A stretch of DNA of 64,000 bases from Sphingomonas sp. Leaf339 (GCF_001426195.1 NZ_LMRS01000045.1:62548-126547); one strand, 5' to 3'; positions 14,702-23,477 are shown, numbered from the stretch's first letter. Notes: generated by a model from the sequence alone, not told the origin. A program made the numbers and translations.

Positions 14702-14974
14702 ATGAATGTATTTCTGAATTTAGCAAATCGAACATTCTATATTAGCAGTCCACTTATAATATTGCCAAAACCTCACCACATACAAATGCGTAGATTTGGC
14801 AGATACCCCGATGGCATTTCAGCAAATGAAGCTCTGTATGGAGAGCATTCAATCGCTAGATCGATAAGACATCTTCCTCAGCAAAGAATGGATCCAGCGG
14901 ACGCGAATTCGATAGAGTTCGCAAATTATTCTGACCCAACACCCTATAAATTGATAGATGAATTTGCGGATTGA
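14702..14974 (+). CDS. Unknown small protein in AT-rich insert
   Basis: A protein of 90 residues from ATG at 14702; the frame stays open upstream to a TTG at 14636 (112 residues), overlapping the previous ORF by 46 nt. It contains RTFYISSPLIILPKPHHIQM and RRFGRYPDGISANEALYGEH. The same low GC as the previous ORF. It may be a separate gene or the continuation of the previous one after a frameshift. Function unknown. Confidence 0.35.
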   Translation: MNVFLNLANRTFYISSPLIILPKPHHIQMRRFGRYPDGISANEALYGEHSIARSIRHLPQQRMDPADANSIEFANYSDPTPYKLIDEFAD

Positions 14975-15114
14975 ATTACTAATTGATTAGAAATTTATTT
15001 TATTGGTGAATTATTAGAAGAACTTGCTTAAAAGCAGGCATGTTACCCGGTGATATGTCCTACACGCCAAACCTCATATAAGTGGTCCGGCTCCTCGCAT
15101 CGAAGGAGCATCAC

Positions 15115-15621
15115 ATGGATCAGCTTACCCTCCGCCCCCGCCACGACGGCTGGACCGCCGAGCGCCAGCGTCTCTTCCTCACCGCGCTCGCCGAGACCGG
15201 CACCGTGTCCACCGCGTGTGAGGAGGCCGGCATCACGCCCCGCTCCGCCTATCGCCTGCGCGCCGATCCGCGTGGTGCGGCGTTCGCGGCGGGGTGGGAC
15301 GCGGCGTTGCATCTGGCGGTCGGCTGCCTGACCGCCATCGCGTTCGAACGGGCGACGTGCGGGGTCGCCAAGGAAATCTGGCGCGACGGTGTCCTGGTCG
15401 GCCATATCCGCGAGCCGTCCGACCGGATGCTGATGTTCCTGCTGCGCCACCTCGCCCCCGCCCGCTTCGGTCGGGAGGCCGGCACCGCGCCCGCGCTCCA
15501 CGTCGCGCCCGATCCGGCCGCGCTGATGGCGACGATGGCGGCGCTCACCGACAGCCCCGTCACCGCCGATCCGATCGACGAATGGGGCGACAACGATGCG
15601 CCGACCGGCGGGGATGCGTGA
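15115..15621 (+). CDS. HTH protein resembling phage terminase small subunit
   Basis: A protein of 168 residues. The start is set by AAGGAG 7 nt before the ATG; a longer frame begins at 15082. The N-terminal half holds a helix-turn-helix: RQRLFLTALAETGTVSTACE, then AGITPRSAYRLRADPRGAAF and AAGWDAAL, a pattern shared with terminase small subunits and related phage-type HTH proteins. The C-terminal half (about 80-168) is Ala/Pro-rich with RHLAPARFGREAG. No large terminase follows, so it is probably a phage-derived or domesticated gene. Confidence 0.6.
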   Translation: MDQLTLRPRHDGWTAERQRLFLTALAETGTVSTACEEAGITPRSAYRLRADPRGAAFAAGWDAALHLAVGCLTAIAFERATCGVAKEIWRDGVLVGHIREPSDRMLMFLLRHLAPARFGREAGTAPALHVAPDPAALMATMAALTDSPVTADPIDEWGDNDAPTGGDA

Positions 15622-15625
15622 TTTC

Positions 15626-15681
15626 CCGTGCGCGCCCGCGCGATCACGCGCGCGTGGAGGGTGTGACTTTCGGGACTTTCC
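15626..15681. repeat. REP-like element: GC palindrome plus conserved tail (copy 1)
   Basis: A palindromic run of alternating C/G (CGCGCCCGCGCG-ATCA-CGCGCGCGTG) is followed by GGGTGTGACTTTCGGGACTT and TCC. The same tail, in the same orientation relative to a different perfect palindrome, occurs at 29817-29869. Located directly after the terminase-like gene. Confidence 0.8.
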
Positions 15682-15718
15682 AGCTTCTGGTCCGGCCAAC
15701 GACTGGTCGGCAGGCGGC

Positions 15719-16054
15719 CTATCGCCCTCGCCGCACCGGCGCGTGGAAATCGGCGGGCTTGGTCGCGATCCAGCGCAGGAAGCGCGCAATCTCTGGGTGC
15801 GTGCGCAGCACGGCCGGATCGGCATGGTCGCGCGCCAGTTCGGCATTGGTCAGCGTCGCATGGATCGTGCGATGGCAGATCGGGTGGACGGGGGCGGTCG
15901 TGCGGCCGCCTTCGCTCTTGGGGACCAAGTGATGCCATTCCACCCGCGCGCCCAGCGGCCGCCCGCACAGCGCGCAGGACACTGGCGGCGTCGCCCGCTC
16001 CATCAGAACCTCGGCCGCTGCCAGCCCGGCCCTGCGCTTCACTCTGCCGCCCAT
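15719..16054 (-). CDS. HNH endonuclease family protein
   Basis: A protein of 111 residues. The HNH core is visible: CALCGRPL (zinc Cys pair), VEWHHLVPKSEGG (catalytic His pair), then VHPICHRTIHATLT (Cys and His). The short length and lack of a recognition domain match stand-alone HNH proteins found in chromosomes and phages. It is convergent with the terminase-like gene, consistent with a mobile remnant. DNA target unknown. Confidence 0.8.
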   Translation of the reverse strand: MGGRVKRRAGLAAAEVLMERATPPVSCALCGRPLGARVEWHHLVPKSEGGRTTAPVHPICHRTIHATLTNAELARDHADPAVLRTHPEIARFLRWIATKPADFHAPVRRGR

Positions 16055-16156
16055 CGCTTGGATATTGGATCGACGACGCGCAACGAAAAGGGCGGGAGCG
16101 GCCCATCGGCCACCCCCGCCCCATCGATCGTCAGGCGTTTACCGCCCGCGCATCAC

Positions 16157-16786
16157 TTAGAAGTGAGCGACGATACCGGCCTGCGGACGGAAGCTGTTCG
16201 CCGAACCGAAGGTCGACACTTCCATGCGGAAACGGATACCGGAATTGCCGGTGATGCCGCCCAGGCCGATGTCCTTCGGGCCGATCTCGGCGCCGACGCC
16301 ATAGGTGATCGCGTCGAAATCGGGGCTGTTCTTGCCGAACCGATCGAAGTTCACCCAGCGATAGCCGACCTTGCCGTAGAACAGGCCGCTCTCGCCCGCG
16401 CGGAAGCCGAAGCGACCAGCGGCGCCGTAGCCCCAATCGATATCGCCATCGACGCCCTTGGTCACTTCACCTTCGGCGCCGACGAACAACGGGCCCAGCG
16501 GCACGTTCACACCGACGATGCCGGTGACGATCGCACCATCGAGCTTGTTGCCGCCGATCGGCGTGTTGGGGATGCCGTGGCCGACGCGACGATCGAAGCC
16601 TTCCCAGCCGCCCATGACGGCGACGTACGGCTCGATACCGAAGGCGCGCGTGCCATCGGGCGCGCGGGCGGGTTCATCGGTGCTGGTGGTGGACATCGTG
16701 GTGTCGGTGGGTGCCATGTCCTGCGCGACGGCGGGGACGGCAACGACCGCAGCCGCGAGTGCGACGGCGAGGGACAGCTTACGCAT
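16157..16786 (-). CDS. Outer-membrane beta-barrel (opacity-like) protein
   Basis: A protein of 209 residues with a Sec signal peptide (MRKLSLAVALAAAVVAVPAVAQ, about 1-22). Amphipathic strands follow: EPYVAVMGGWEGFDRR, VTGIVGVNVPLGPLFVGAEGE, LFYGKVGYRWVNFD, and a final FRPQAGIVAHF ending in an aromatic residue as in barrel proteins. Probably an eight-stranded outer-membrane barrel (OmpA/Opa-like fold). The start was chosen at the signal peptide ATG rather than a longer frame. Specific role unknown. Confidence 0.75.
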   Translation of the reverse strand: MRKLSLAVALAAAVVAVPAVAQDMAPTDTTMSTTSTDEPARAPDGTRAFGIEPYVAVMGGWEGFDRRVGHGIPNTPIGGNKLDGAIVTGIVGVNVPLGPLFVGAEGEVTKGVDGDIDWGYGAAGRFGFRAGESGLFYGKVGYRWVNFDRFGKNSPDFDAITYGVGAEIGPKDIGLGGITGNSGIRFRMEVSTFGSANSFRPQAGIVAHF

Positions 16787-17046
16787 AAAAATGAAACCTT
16801 GATCTGCTACAACAAACCGGACCGCAGGGCCTCGGCCCGATCCAGACCCGCTCAAAGCCACAAACCGGCGGTTGGTTGCAGTGCAAAATGCACTTTCGGA
16901 TCGCTAATTGGTATGTGTTGCCGATCGGCCACGGTTCCTGTCATCCAGATGAACCAAGCATGGCAATATAGTGGTTTAACCGTCGGCTGCCCCATTTCCG
17001 CCCCGTTCCCGCCGGGCATGGGGCAATACCAAAACAGCCCGGTAAG

Positions 17047-17361
17047 TCAGCGGGCCACGCATTCCATCGGCGCTGTAGCGGGCAGCGTGATGGTGGCCAC
17101 GCGACCCTTGGCGCGCAGTTTCGCACCATCACCGATTTACCAGATTCCGGATGCCGCCCGCTGCTGCCTCAACCGCACAACGTGTCCGGCCACCGCCAGT
17201 GTCAGCGTGTCCGCCCGGTTATTGAACCGCGCCGACACGACATGGTCGTGCCCGCAATCATATGTTGCGGTCGCCGTCGACCGCCGGCCGGCCGCCAGCC
17301 GGTCCGTCGAGCATCCGGCGGCGATCAGCGATATTGTCGCCACCGCCGCCGGCTTCCACAT
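17047..17361 (-). pseudogene. MliC-like lipoprotein gene interrupted by an in-frame stop
   Basis: The frame starts MWKPAAVATISLIAAGCSTD (lipobox with Cys17) and continues YDCGHDHVVSARFNNRADTL to RQQRAASGIW, then meets TAA at 17137-17139. Reading on in the same frame gives IGDGAKLRAKGRVATITLPA, then TAPMECVAR and a TGA at 17047. The whole 104-codon frame matches the MliC domain of membrane-bound C-type lysozyme inhibitors, where a Tyr is usual at the stop position. One base change (TAC or TAT to TAA), or a sequencing error, explains it. Confidence 0.75.
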
Positions 17362-17372
17362 CAGGGTGTGGA

Positions 17373-17714
17373 TCAGGGTTTCAGCGCGACATCGTCGCCA
17401 TCGTCCAGTTCGTCCTCGTCGACTTCGCCCTTGTCGAAATCGTCCTGGACGTCGTCCTCATCCATGTCATCTTCGTCCATGGTGACGGTAGAATCGGCCT
17501 TGCCGACTTCCTCGGAGTCCATGCCGAGATCGTCGATCGACTCCTCCTCCTCGTCGTCATCGCCCATATCGGGGGTCAGATCGGTCAGGACGATCCCGTC
17601 GGTCGGCCCGGAGCGGGTGGCTTCCAGGATTTCGGCGCGCTGGCTCTCGTCATAGCCTTCCTCGTCGTATCCGTCGTCGCCCGAACCCATGCCGGGCACC
17701 TGATGTCCGCCCAT
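17373..17714 (-). CDS. Highly acidic hypothetical protein
   Basis: A protein of 113 residues in which about 45 are Asp or Glu, with runs such as MGDDDEEEESIDD and DEDDMDEDDVQDD; no hydrophobic segment, probably disordered. The ATG follows AAGGAG at normal spacing. A canonical GGAAC-N17-CGTT promoter lies upstream, so it may be a general stress protein. Function unknown; it could bind cations or basic partners. Confidence 0.65.
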   Translation of the reverse strand: MGGHQVPGMGSGDDGYDEEGYDESQRAEILEATRSGPTDGIVLTDLTPDMGDDDEEEESIDDLGMDSEEVGKADSTVTMDEDDMDEDDVQDDFDKGEVDEDELDDGDDVALKP

Positions 17715-17742
17715 ATCACTCTCCTTGGATTGATAGAGCGCG

Positions 17743-17768
17743 AACGGTGCGGAGGGGCCGGCGGTTCC
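17743..17768 (-). promoter_or_regulatory. Candidate EcfG-type promoter (canonical match)
   Basis: On the minus strand GGAAC (complement of 17764-17768) is followed after 17 nt by CGTT (complement of 17743-17746), an exact match to the EcfG consensus. The ATG of the acidic protein gene is 29 nt downstream. Confidence 0.6.
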
Positions 17769-17782
17769 CGGGTTTCAGCCGG

Positions 17783-19012
17783 TCATGCGTCGAACAGCCG
17801 CCCCCGCTCGGTCAACGCGATCGCTCCCAGCGACAGGATACCGACGACCATGAAGCCCGCAATCATCGGCACCGTCGTCCCGTCGAACGCCTGCCCGATG
17901 ACCGCGCCGATCAGCACACCGGCGGTGATGCTGATGAATCCCTGCACGCTCGACGCGGTCCCGGCGATCGCGCCCATATTGGCCATCGCCATCGCCGAGA
18001 AATTGGACGTGGCCAGACCGAAGCACGCCATCGTCAACGCCTGCAACACCCCGAACGCGATCAGCGAATCCTGCCCCGTCTCCGCCAGCAACAGATGGAA
18101 CCCCGACACGATCGCCAGCACCACGACCGCGCCATGTGCGATCCGCCGCGTGCCCAGCCGCATCACGAACCGCGCATTCAGCAGGTTCGCCGCCGCCATC
18201 GTCGCCGCCGTGCCCGCGAACACCGCCGCTAGCAGGGCCGGCCGATGATAGACGTCGAACATGATCTGCTGGATCGAATTGAGGTAGCCATACAGCGCCC
18301 CCGTCAGCAACGTCGCCGCCGCGGTATATCCCACCGACTGCCGATCGGTCAGCGACGTGCGCCAGCCCGCCATGATCCGCCCCGCTGCGATCGGCAACGC
18401 GGCTTCGGGCCGCAACGTCTCGGGCAGGCGGATCGTCACCCACACCAGCAACGCCGCCGCACTGCCCGCCATCACCCAGAATATCGCCCGCCAGTTGCCG
18501 AACAACAGCACTAGCTGCCCTACGCTCGGCGCCAGGATGGGGACGATCATGAACACCATGAACGCGATTGACATCACCCGCGCCATCGCCCGGCCATGAT
18601 AACAGTCGCGCACCAGCGCGATCGTGGCGATCCGTGTCGCCGCCACGGTGGCACCGCCCGCCAAGCGCGCCGCGATCAGCAGCGTGAAGCTGCCCGCCAC
18701 CGCCGCCGCGCTGCTCGCCACGACATAGCCCGTAATCGCCCACAACAGCACGCGCCGCCGGCCGAACCGGTCGACCAGCGGCCCATGCACCAGATGCGCA
18801 ACGCCAAACCCGCCGAGGAAGGCGGAGACGACGAACTGCCGCCGATTCTCATCCGCCACGCCCAGCGCCTCGCCGATCGCGGGCAGCGCCGGCAGCATCG
18901 CATCGGTGCCCAGCGCCCCCAGCGCCATCAGCGCGGCGACGAGCGCAACGAACTCGACAAAGCCGATCGGCGCACCGGGCAGGTCCGGCGTGGGATGATC
19001 CGGGTTTTCCAT
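17783..19012 (-). CDS. MFS drug-resistance transporter, Bcr/CflA type
   Basis: A protein of 409 residues with about twelve transmembrane segments. Diagnostic parts: LGALGTDAMLPALPAIGEAL in helix 1 (Bcr/CflA 'D-Y/A-MLPALP' signature), the MFS motif A loop GPLVDRFGRRRVLL after helix 2, and VPILAPSVGQLVL in helix 5. A proton-driven exporter in the inner membrane; substrates unknown. It is divergent from the 2OG oxygenase gene. Confidence 0.88.
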   Translation of the reverse strand: MENPDHPTPDLPGAPIGFVEFVALVAALMALGALGTDAMLPALPAIGEALGVADENRRQFVVSAFLGGFGVAHLVHGPLVDRFGRRRVLLWAITGYVVASSAAAVAGSFTLLIAARLAGGATVAATRIATIALVRDCYHGRAMARVMSIAFMVFMIVPILAPSVGQLVLLFGNWRAIFWVMAGSAAALLVWVTIRLPETLRPEAALPIAAGRIMAGWRTSLTDRQSVGYTAAATLLTGALYGYLNSIQQIMFDVYHRPALLAAVFAGTAATMAAANLLNARFVMRLGTRRIAHGAVVVLAIVSGFHLLLAETGQDSLIAFGVLQALTMACFGLATSNFSAMAMANMGAIAGTASSVQGFISITAGVLIGAVIGQAFDGTTVPMIAGFMVVGILSLGAIALTERGRLFDA

Positions 19013-19105
19013 GATGCGCCGCCCTTAGCCGCTGACGACGCGCGGCGGAACCCTATCGCCCGCCGGTGCGACGGGTTATGTTACGGTCATCTCGAAGGAT
19101 ATGTC

Positions 19106-20062
19106 ATGCTCGATACCCCCGCCGCGCACGTCCCCACGCTCAGCCTCGCCGATCAGGCGACCGACCCGGACGGTTTCTCCGCCGCGTTCGGCGCCTCGTT
19201 CGAACGCTACGGCTTTGCCGTCATCGCCGATCACGGCGTCCCGCTCGACCTGATCGATCGCGCCTGGTCCGAAACCGAGGCGCTGTTCGCGCTGCCCGAG
19301 GACGAGAAGCGCGGCTATCACATCCCCGGCGGCGGCGGCGCCCGTGGCTATACCCCGTTCAAGACGGAGATCGCCAAGGGCGCCAGCGCCGTCGACCTGA
19401 AGGAATTCTGGCACGTCGGCCGCGAACTGCCCGCCGGCCACCGGTTCGAGGGGCAGATGACGCCGAACATCTGGCCCACCCGGCCGGAAGAATTTCGCGA
19501 CACCTTCATCGAGCTGTTCGCTGCGTTCGACCGCGCCGGCGACCAGTTGCTGTCGGCGATCGCCCGCCATCTCGGCCTTGCCCCCGACTGGTTCGACCCG
19601 GCGGTGAAGGACGGCAACAGCGTGCTGCGCCTGCTGCATTACCCGCCGATCCCCCTCGATGCCGAAGGCGTCCGCGCCGGCGCGCATGAGGACATCAACC
19701 TCATCACGCTGTTGCTGGGTGCCGAGGAAGCCGGCCTGGAACTGCTCGACCGCGCCACCGGCCGCTGGTTGGCGATCAAGCCGCCGGAGGGGGCGATGGT
19801 CGTCAACGTCGGCGACATGCTCCAGCGCCTGACCAACCACGTCCTGCCCTCGACCACCCACCGCGTCGTCAACCCGCCGCCCGAACGCCGCGGCCATTCG
19901 CGCTATTCGATGCCGTTCTTTCTCCACCCCGCGCCCGATTTCCTGATCGAAACGCTGCCGCAGACGGTGACGGCGGAGAACCCTGACCGCTATCCGACAC
20001 CGATCACCGCGCATGATTACCTGCATGAACGCCTGGTCGAGATCGGCCTGATCAAGGCGTAG
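19106..20062 (+). CDS. 2-oxoglutarate/Fe(II) oxygenase, isopenicillin N synthase family
   Basis: A protein of 318 residues, with the ATG chosen after GAAGGA. N-terminal DIOX_N-type region (FERYGFAVIADHGVPLDLID) and the jelly-roll core. Iron ligands: His194 and Asp196 (AGAHEDINLIT) and His252 (THRVVNP); the 2OG-binding RxS is Arg266-Ser268 (HSRYSMPFF). All catalytic positions are present. Proteins of this type in proteobacteria are usually annotated only by family; substrate unknown. It converges on a minus-strand operon through a strong terminator. Confidence 0.85.
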   Translation: MLDTPAAHVPTLSLADQATDPDGFSAAFGASFERYGFAVIADHGVPLDLIDRAWSETEALFALPEDEKRGYHIPGGGGARGYTPFKTEIAKGASAVDLKEFWHVGRELPAGHRFEGQMTPNIWPTRPEEFRDTFIELFAAFDRAGDQLLSAIARHLGLAPDWFDPAVKDGNSVLRLLHYPPIPLDAEGVRAGAHEDINLITLLLGAEEAGLELLDRATGRWLAIKPPEGAMVVNVGDMLQRLTNHVLPSTTHRVVNPPPERRGHSRYSMPFFLHPAPDFLIETLPQTVTAENPDRYPTPITAHDYLHERLVEIGLIKA

Positions 20063-20064
20063 CC

Positions 20065-20100
20065 AAAAAAAGCTCTCTCCCCCTTCAGGGGGAGAGGGCT
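20065..20100 (-). terminator. Terminator with the upstream gene's stop codon in its loop
   Basis: AGCTCTCTCCCCC (20071-20083) pairs with GGGGGAGAGGGCT (20088-20100) over 13 bp including one wobble; the loop is TTCA. On the minus strand the stem is followed by TTTTTT (complement of 20065-20070). The nucleotidyltransferase stop (complement of 20085-20087) sits in the loop. It can stop transcription arriving from both convergent operons. Sequence similar to the REP-like repeats around DUF559. Confidence 0.85.
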
Positions 20101-20537
20101 TTGGCTCGCGCCAAATCCTTCTCGCGGCCAAAGCCGAGCAGCATCGCCATCAGTTCGGCCTTCGCCGGCACGAACACCGCGCGACCGTCCACCATCATCA
20201 GTTCCCGCGTCACCGGCCGAACCGCCCGCCAGCCATCGGCCCCGCAGAACCGAAACCCGACCATAAACTCTACCGTCAATGGTGGCCCGTCCCAACGCCC
20301 GAACACCGCTGACTGGAACAGCGCCGTCCCCGCGCCGGCGACGTCCGCGACACCAAGCCGCGCCAACACCGCTGGCGCATCCCGTTCGCTCAACAGGACA
20401 TCGACGTCGCCTACCTCGACGCCATCGGCCCCGTGCAGCGCCACCGCCGCGCTACCGATCACCCACCACGGGTCCGCCGCCCCGGCCATCACGCCGACGA
20501 CCATCGCCAGCGTCGTCCGCAAGGCCGCCGGCATCAT
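20085..20537 (-). CDS. Nucleotidyltransferase-fold protein
   Basis: A protein of 150 residues. WWVIGSAAVALHGADG followed by VGDVDVLLSERDA matches the start of the nucleotidyltransferase (MNT/AbiEii-like) fold, with Gly-Ser and the DVDV acidic pair as the expected metal-binding region. The gene starts 2 nt after the stop of the M20 amidohydrolase and is probably translationally coupled to it. The C-terminal codons run into the terminator stem. Whether it is an active transferase or a resistance/antitoxin-like homologue cannot be told. Confidence 0.65.
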   Translation of the reverse strand: MMPAALRTTLAMVVGVMAGAADPWWVIGSAAVALHGADGVEVGDVDVLLSERDAPAVLARLGVADVAGAGTALFQSAVFGRWDGPPLTVEFMVGFRFCGADGWRAVRPVTRELMMVDGRAVFVPAKAELMAMLLGFGREKDLARAKALSP

Positions 20538-20539
20538 CG

Positions 20540-21769
20540 TCAGTCGAACCCGCGCTCCAGAAACCGTTGCGCCATGGCACAATGCAGCGCGACGCCACGC
20601 GCCATCACGGCCTCGTCGATCGTCATCCGCGTATTGTGCAGCGGCGGGTTGGTCGCCGGGTCGCTGCCCTCGGGCGCCGCGCCGATGAAGGCGAACGCAC
20701 CGGGGATCGCGCCCAGCACATAAGAGAAATCCTCCGCCCCCATCATCGGCTGCGGCATCGGTGCGAAGCCGGTGGTGCCGAACAGGCCCGTCGCCACATC
20801 GCGGATCATCGCCGCGCCGCGCGGATCGTTGACCGTGACGGGATAGCCCTTGTCGATCCACGCCTCGGCGGTGGCGCCGTGCGCGGCGGCGATGTTTTCC
20901 GCGATCCGCTTCAGCGCCGCGTGCATCGTCACCCGCGACGCCTCTGACAGGGTACGCAACGTCCCCAGCATTGTGACTTCGCCCGGGATGATGTTGTGCG
21001 CCGATCCCGCCTCGATCTTGGTGATCGACAGCACCGCCGGATCGGTGACGGCGATGCCCCGCGCGATGAAGGTCTGGAGCGCGGTCACGATCTCGCACGC
21101 CACGGGGATCGGATCGATGCAGTCGTGCGGCATCGCCGCGTGGCCACCCGCCCCCCGGACGACGACATGCACCGTCTCCGCCGACGCCATGATCGATCCC
21201 GCCCGCGTCACCACCACGCCCGATGGTACATTGGGCGTGATGTGCAGCGCAAACGCGGCGTCGGGTGCAGGATCGGCGAGCAGACCGTCGTCGATCATGA
21301 AGCGGGCGCCGTGATACCCCTCCTCGCCCGGCTGGAACATGAAGACCACCGTACCCGGCAGGTCGTCCACCCGCGCCGCCAGCGCCTTGGCCGCGCCCAC
21401 CAGCATCGCCGTATGCGAATCGTGCCCGCACGCGTGCATCGCGCCGGCGATGGTGCTGGCGAAGGGCAGTCCCGTTTCTTCCTGCATCGGCAGCGCATCC
21501 ATGTCGCCGCGCAACAACACGGTCCGGCCATTGTCGCCGCCCCGCCGACCACCGCCGCGCAGGATCGCGATCAGACCGGTCGTCGATGACCCCTCACGAT
21601 ATTCCAATGGCAGGCCGGCCAACGCCGCCTTGATCTTGTCGGTCGTGCGCGGGCAGTGCAGGCCGATCTCCGGTTCGGCATGGATCGCGCGGCGCAGCGC
21701 CACGACCTCGTCAAACACCGCGTCACTCGCGCCCTGCCAGTCGGCGGGGCCGGAATCGTCCAGGCTCAT
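20540..21769 (-). CDS. M20 family amidohydrolase (hippurate hydrolase-like)
   Basis: A protein of 409 residues, typical for the family. It hydrolyses N-acyl amino acid amide bonds. Metal-site motifs: LLRGDMDALPM, AMHACGHDSHTAML, MFQPGEEGYHGAR (catalytic Glu and metal Glu), FALHITPN and, near the end, PMMGAEDFSYVL. The dimerisation insert (AETVHVVVRGAGGHAAMPHD) lies mid-protein. It follows herA-like by 13 nt and precedes the nucleotidyltransferase by 2 nt, forming a three-gene operon. Confidence 0.9.
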   Translation of the reverse strand: MSLDDSGPADWQGASDAVFDEVVALRRAIHAEPEIGLHCPRTTDKIKAALAGLPLEYREGSSTTGLIAILRGGGRRGGDNGRTVLLRGDMDALPMQEETGLPFASTIAGAMHACGHDSHTAMLVGAAKALAARVDDLPGTVVFMFQPGEEGYHGARFMIDDGLLADPAPDAAFALHITPNVPSGVVVTRAGSIMASAETVHVVVRGAGGHAAMPHDCIDPIPVACEIVTALQTFIARGIAVTDPAVLSITKIEAGSAHNIIPGEVTMLGTLRTLSEASRVTMHAALKRIAENIAAAHGATAEAWIDKGYPVTVNDPRGAAMIRDVATGLFGTTGFAPMPQPMMGAEDFSYVLGAIPGAFAFIGAAPEGSDPATNPPLHNTRMTIDEAVMARGVALHCAMAQRFLERGFD

Positions 21770-21782
21770 CGCATCTTCTCCA

Positions 21783-23450
21783 TTAACCCCGGAACAGGCC
21801 GCCCAGCACGCCGCGGGCGATCTGCCCGATCAGGCCGCCACCGGCGGACGAGGATCGCCGCCGCGTGGTGCCACCGAATATCTGTTTGCCGACCTCGTTC
21901 GCCACCTGACGTCCGATCGACGACGAGGCCGCGCGCGTGGCGGACGTCGCCATTTTCGACCACGGGCTGTTCGCCGCCTCGCGTTCGGCCTCCCGCTGCG
22001 CCTGCGCGTCGGCGCGCGCCTGCCGATCCGCCTCGCGCTGTTCGGCGATCCGCGCCCGCTCTGCTTCCTTGGCGGCCTTGGCGTCATCCTTCGCCTTCAG
22101 CGCGGCGGCCTTTTCGGCGTCGCCCGCCGCCCGCGCGGCGGCGGCGGAAGCGGAGGCTTCCTGCGTCTTGGCGGCGAGCAGTTCTTCCGCCGACTCGCGG
22201 TCGATCACGTGATCATATTTGTCGCCGATCATGTCGGTCTCGATCAGCACCTTGCGTTCGTCCGCCGTTACCGGGCCGACCCGGCTGGCGGGCGGCTTGA
22301 TGAGCGTGCGTTCGACCGGCGACGGCGCGCCATCGGCCATCAATAGCGATACCAGTGCCTCGCCCACCTTCAACTCGGTGATCGCGGTCGCGACATCGAC
22401 GCCCGGATTGGCGCGGAACGTCTCCGCCGCTGCCCTCACCGCCGCCTGATCGCGCGGCGTAAAGGCACGCAGGGCATGCTGCACGCGGTTGCCCAGCTGC
22501 CCGGCGACCTTATCGGGGATATCCAGCGGATTCTGCGTTATGAAATAAATGCCGACGCCCTTCGATCGGATCAGCCGGACGACCTGTTCGATCTTTTCGA
22601 GCAGCGCATCGGGCGCCTCGTCGAACAGCAGATGCGCCTCGTCGAAGAAGAACGCCATCACCGGCTTGTCCGGATCGCCCACCTCGGGCAGCACCTCGAA
22701 CAATTCGCTCAGCAACCACAACAGGAACGTCGCGTACAGCTTGGGGCTGGCCATCAGCTTGTCGGCGGCCAGGATGTTGACGACCCCGCGCCCCCTGTCG
22801 TCGGTGCGGATCATGTCGGCGAGTTCCAGCGCCGGCTCACCAAAGAAATGCTCGCCGCCTTGGGCACGCAACTGCAACAGCGCGCGCTGGATCGTGCCGA
22901 CCGACTGTTTCGACACGTTGCCGTACGTCGTCGTCAACTCCGCCGCCCGCTCCGCGCAATGCGCCAGCAACGCCTGCAGATCATCGAGATCGAGGAGCAG
23001 CAACCCCTCCTTGTCCGCCAGGTGAAAGGCGATGGTCAGCACGCCTTCCTGCACCTCGTTCAGGTCCATCAGCCGCGCCAGCAGCAGCGGCCCCATCTCG
23101 CTGATCGTGGCGCGCACGGGATGCCCCTGCTCACCGAACAGGTCCCAGAACTGCACGGGATTGTCGCGATATCCCCAGCCGGTATCGCCCACCTCGGCGG
23201 CCCGCGCGGCGAACATCGCGTGGTTCTTGCCCGTCGCCGATCCCGCCATTGCTAGCCCCGACAGGTCACCCTTCACGTCGGACACGAAGCTGGGCACGCC
23301 GGCTGCGGAGAACCCTTCGATGATCCCCTGCAACGTCACCGTCTTGCCGGTGCCTGTCGCCCCGGCGATCAGGCCGTGGCGGTTGGCGCGTTTGAGGTCG
23401 ATCGCCTGTGGCTTGCCGCCCCCAAGCCCGATGAAGATACCGTCGGTCAT
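21783..23450 (-). CDS. HerA-like / DUF853 ATPase (YjgR family)
   Basis: A protein of 555 residues. Walker [15 protein letters not shown] at about 30-43 and Walker B-like [16 protein letters not shown] near the middle; DUF853 features include [30 protein letters not shown] and [21 protein letters not shown]. The C-terminal third has a coiled, Ala/Lys/Glu-rich stretch ([20 protein letters not shown]) followed by [18 protein letters not shown] hexameric ATPase is expected; its substrate in this family is not established. Confidence 0.88.
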   Translation of the reverse strand: MTDGIFIGLGGGKPQAIDLKRANRHGLIAGATGTGKTVTLQGIIEGFSAAGVPSFVSDVKGDLSGLAMAGSATGKNHAMFAARAAEVGDTGWGYRDNPVQFWDLFGEQGHPVRATISEMGPLLLARLMDLNEVQEGVLTIAFHLADKEGLLLLDLDDLQALLAHCAERAAELTTTYGNVSKQSVGTIQRALLQLRAQGGEHFFGEPALELADMIRTDDRGRGVVNILAADKLMASPKLYATFLLWLLSELFEVLPEVGDPDKPVMAFFFDEAHLLFDEAPDALLEKIEQVVRLIRSKGVGIYFITQNPLDIPDKVAGQLGNRVQHALRAFTPRDQAAVRAAAETFRANPGVDVATAITELKVGEALVSLLMADGAPSPVERTLIKPPASRVGPVTADERKVLIETDMIGDKYDHVIDRESAEELLAAKTQEASASAAAARAAGDAEKAAALKAKDDAKAAKEAERARIAEQREADRQARADAQAQREAEREAANSPWSKMATSATRAASSSIGRQVANEVGKQIFGGTTRRRSSSAGGGLIGQIARGVLGGLFRG

Positions 23451-23477
23451 GCCATCACCCTACGCCCCGTCGCGTTC

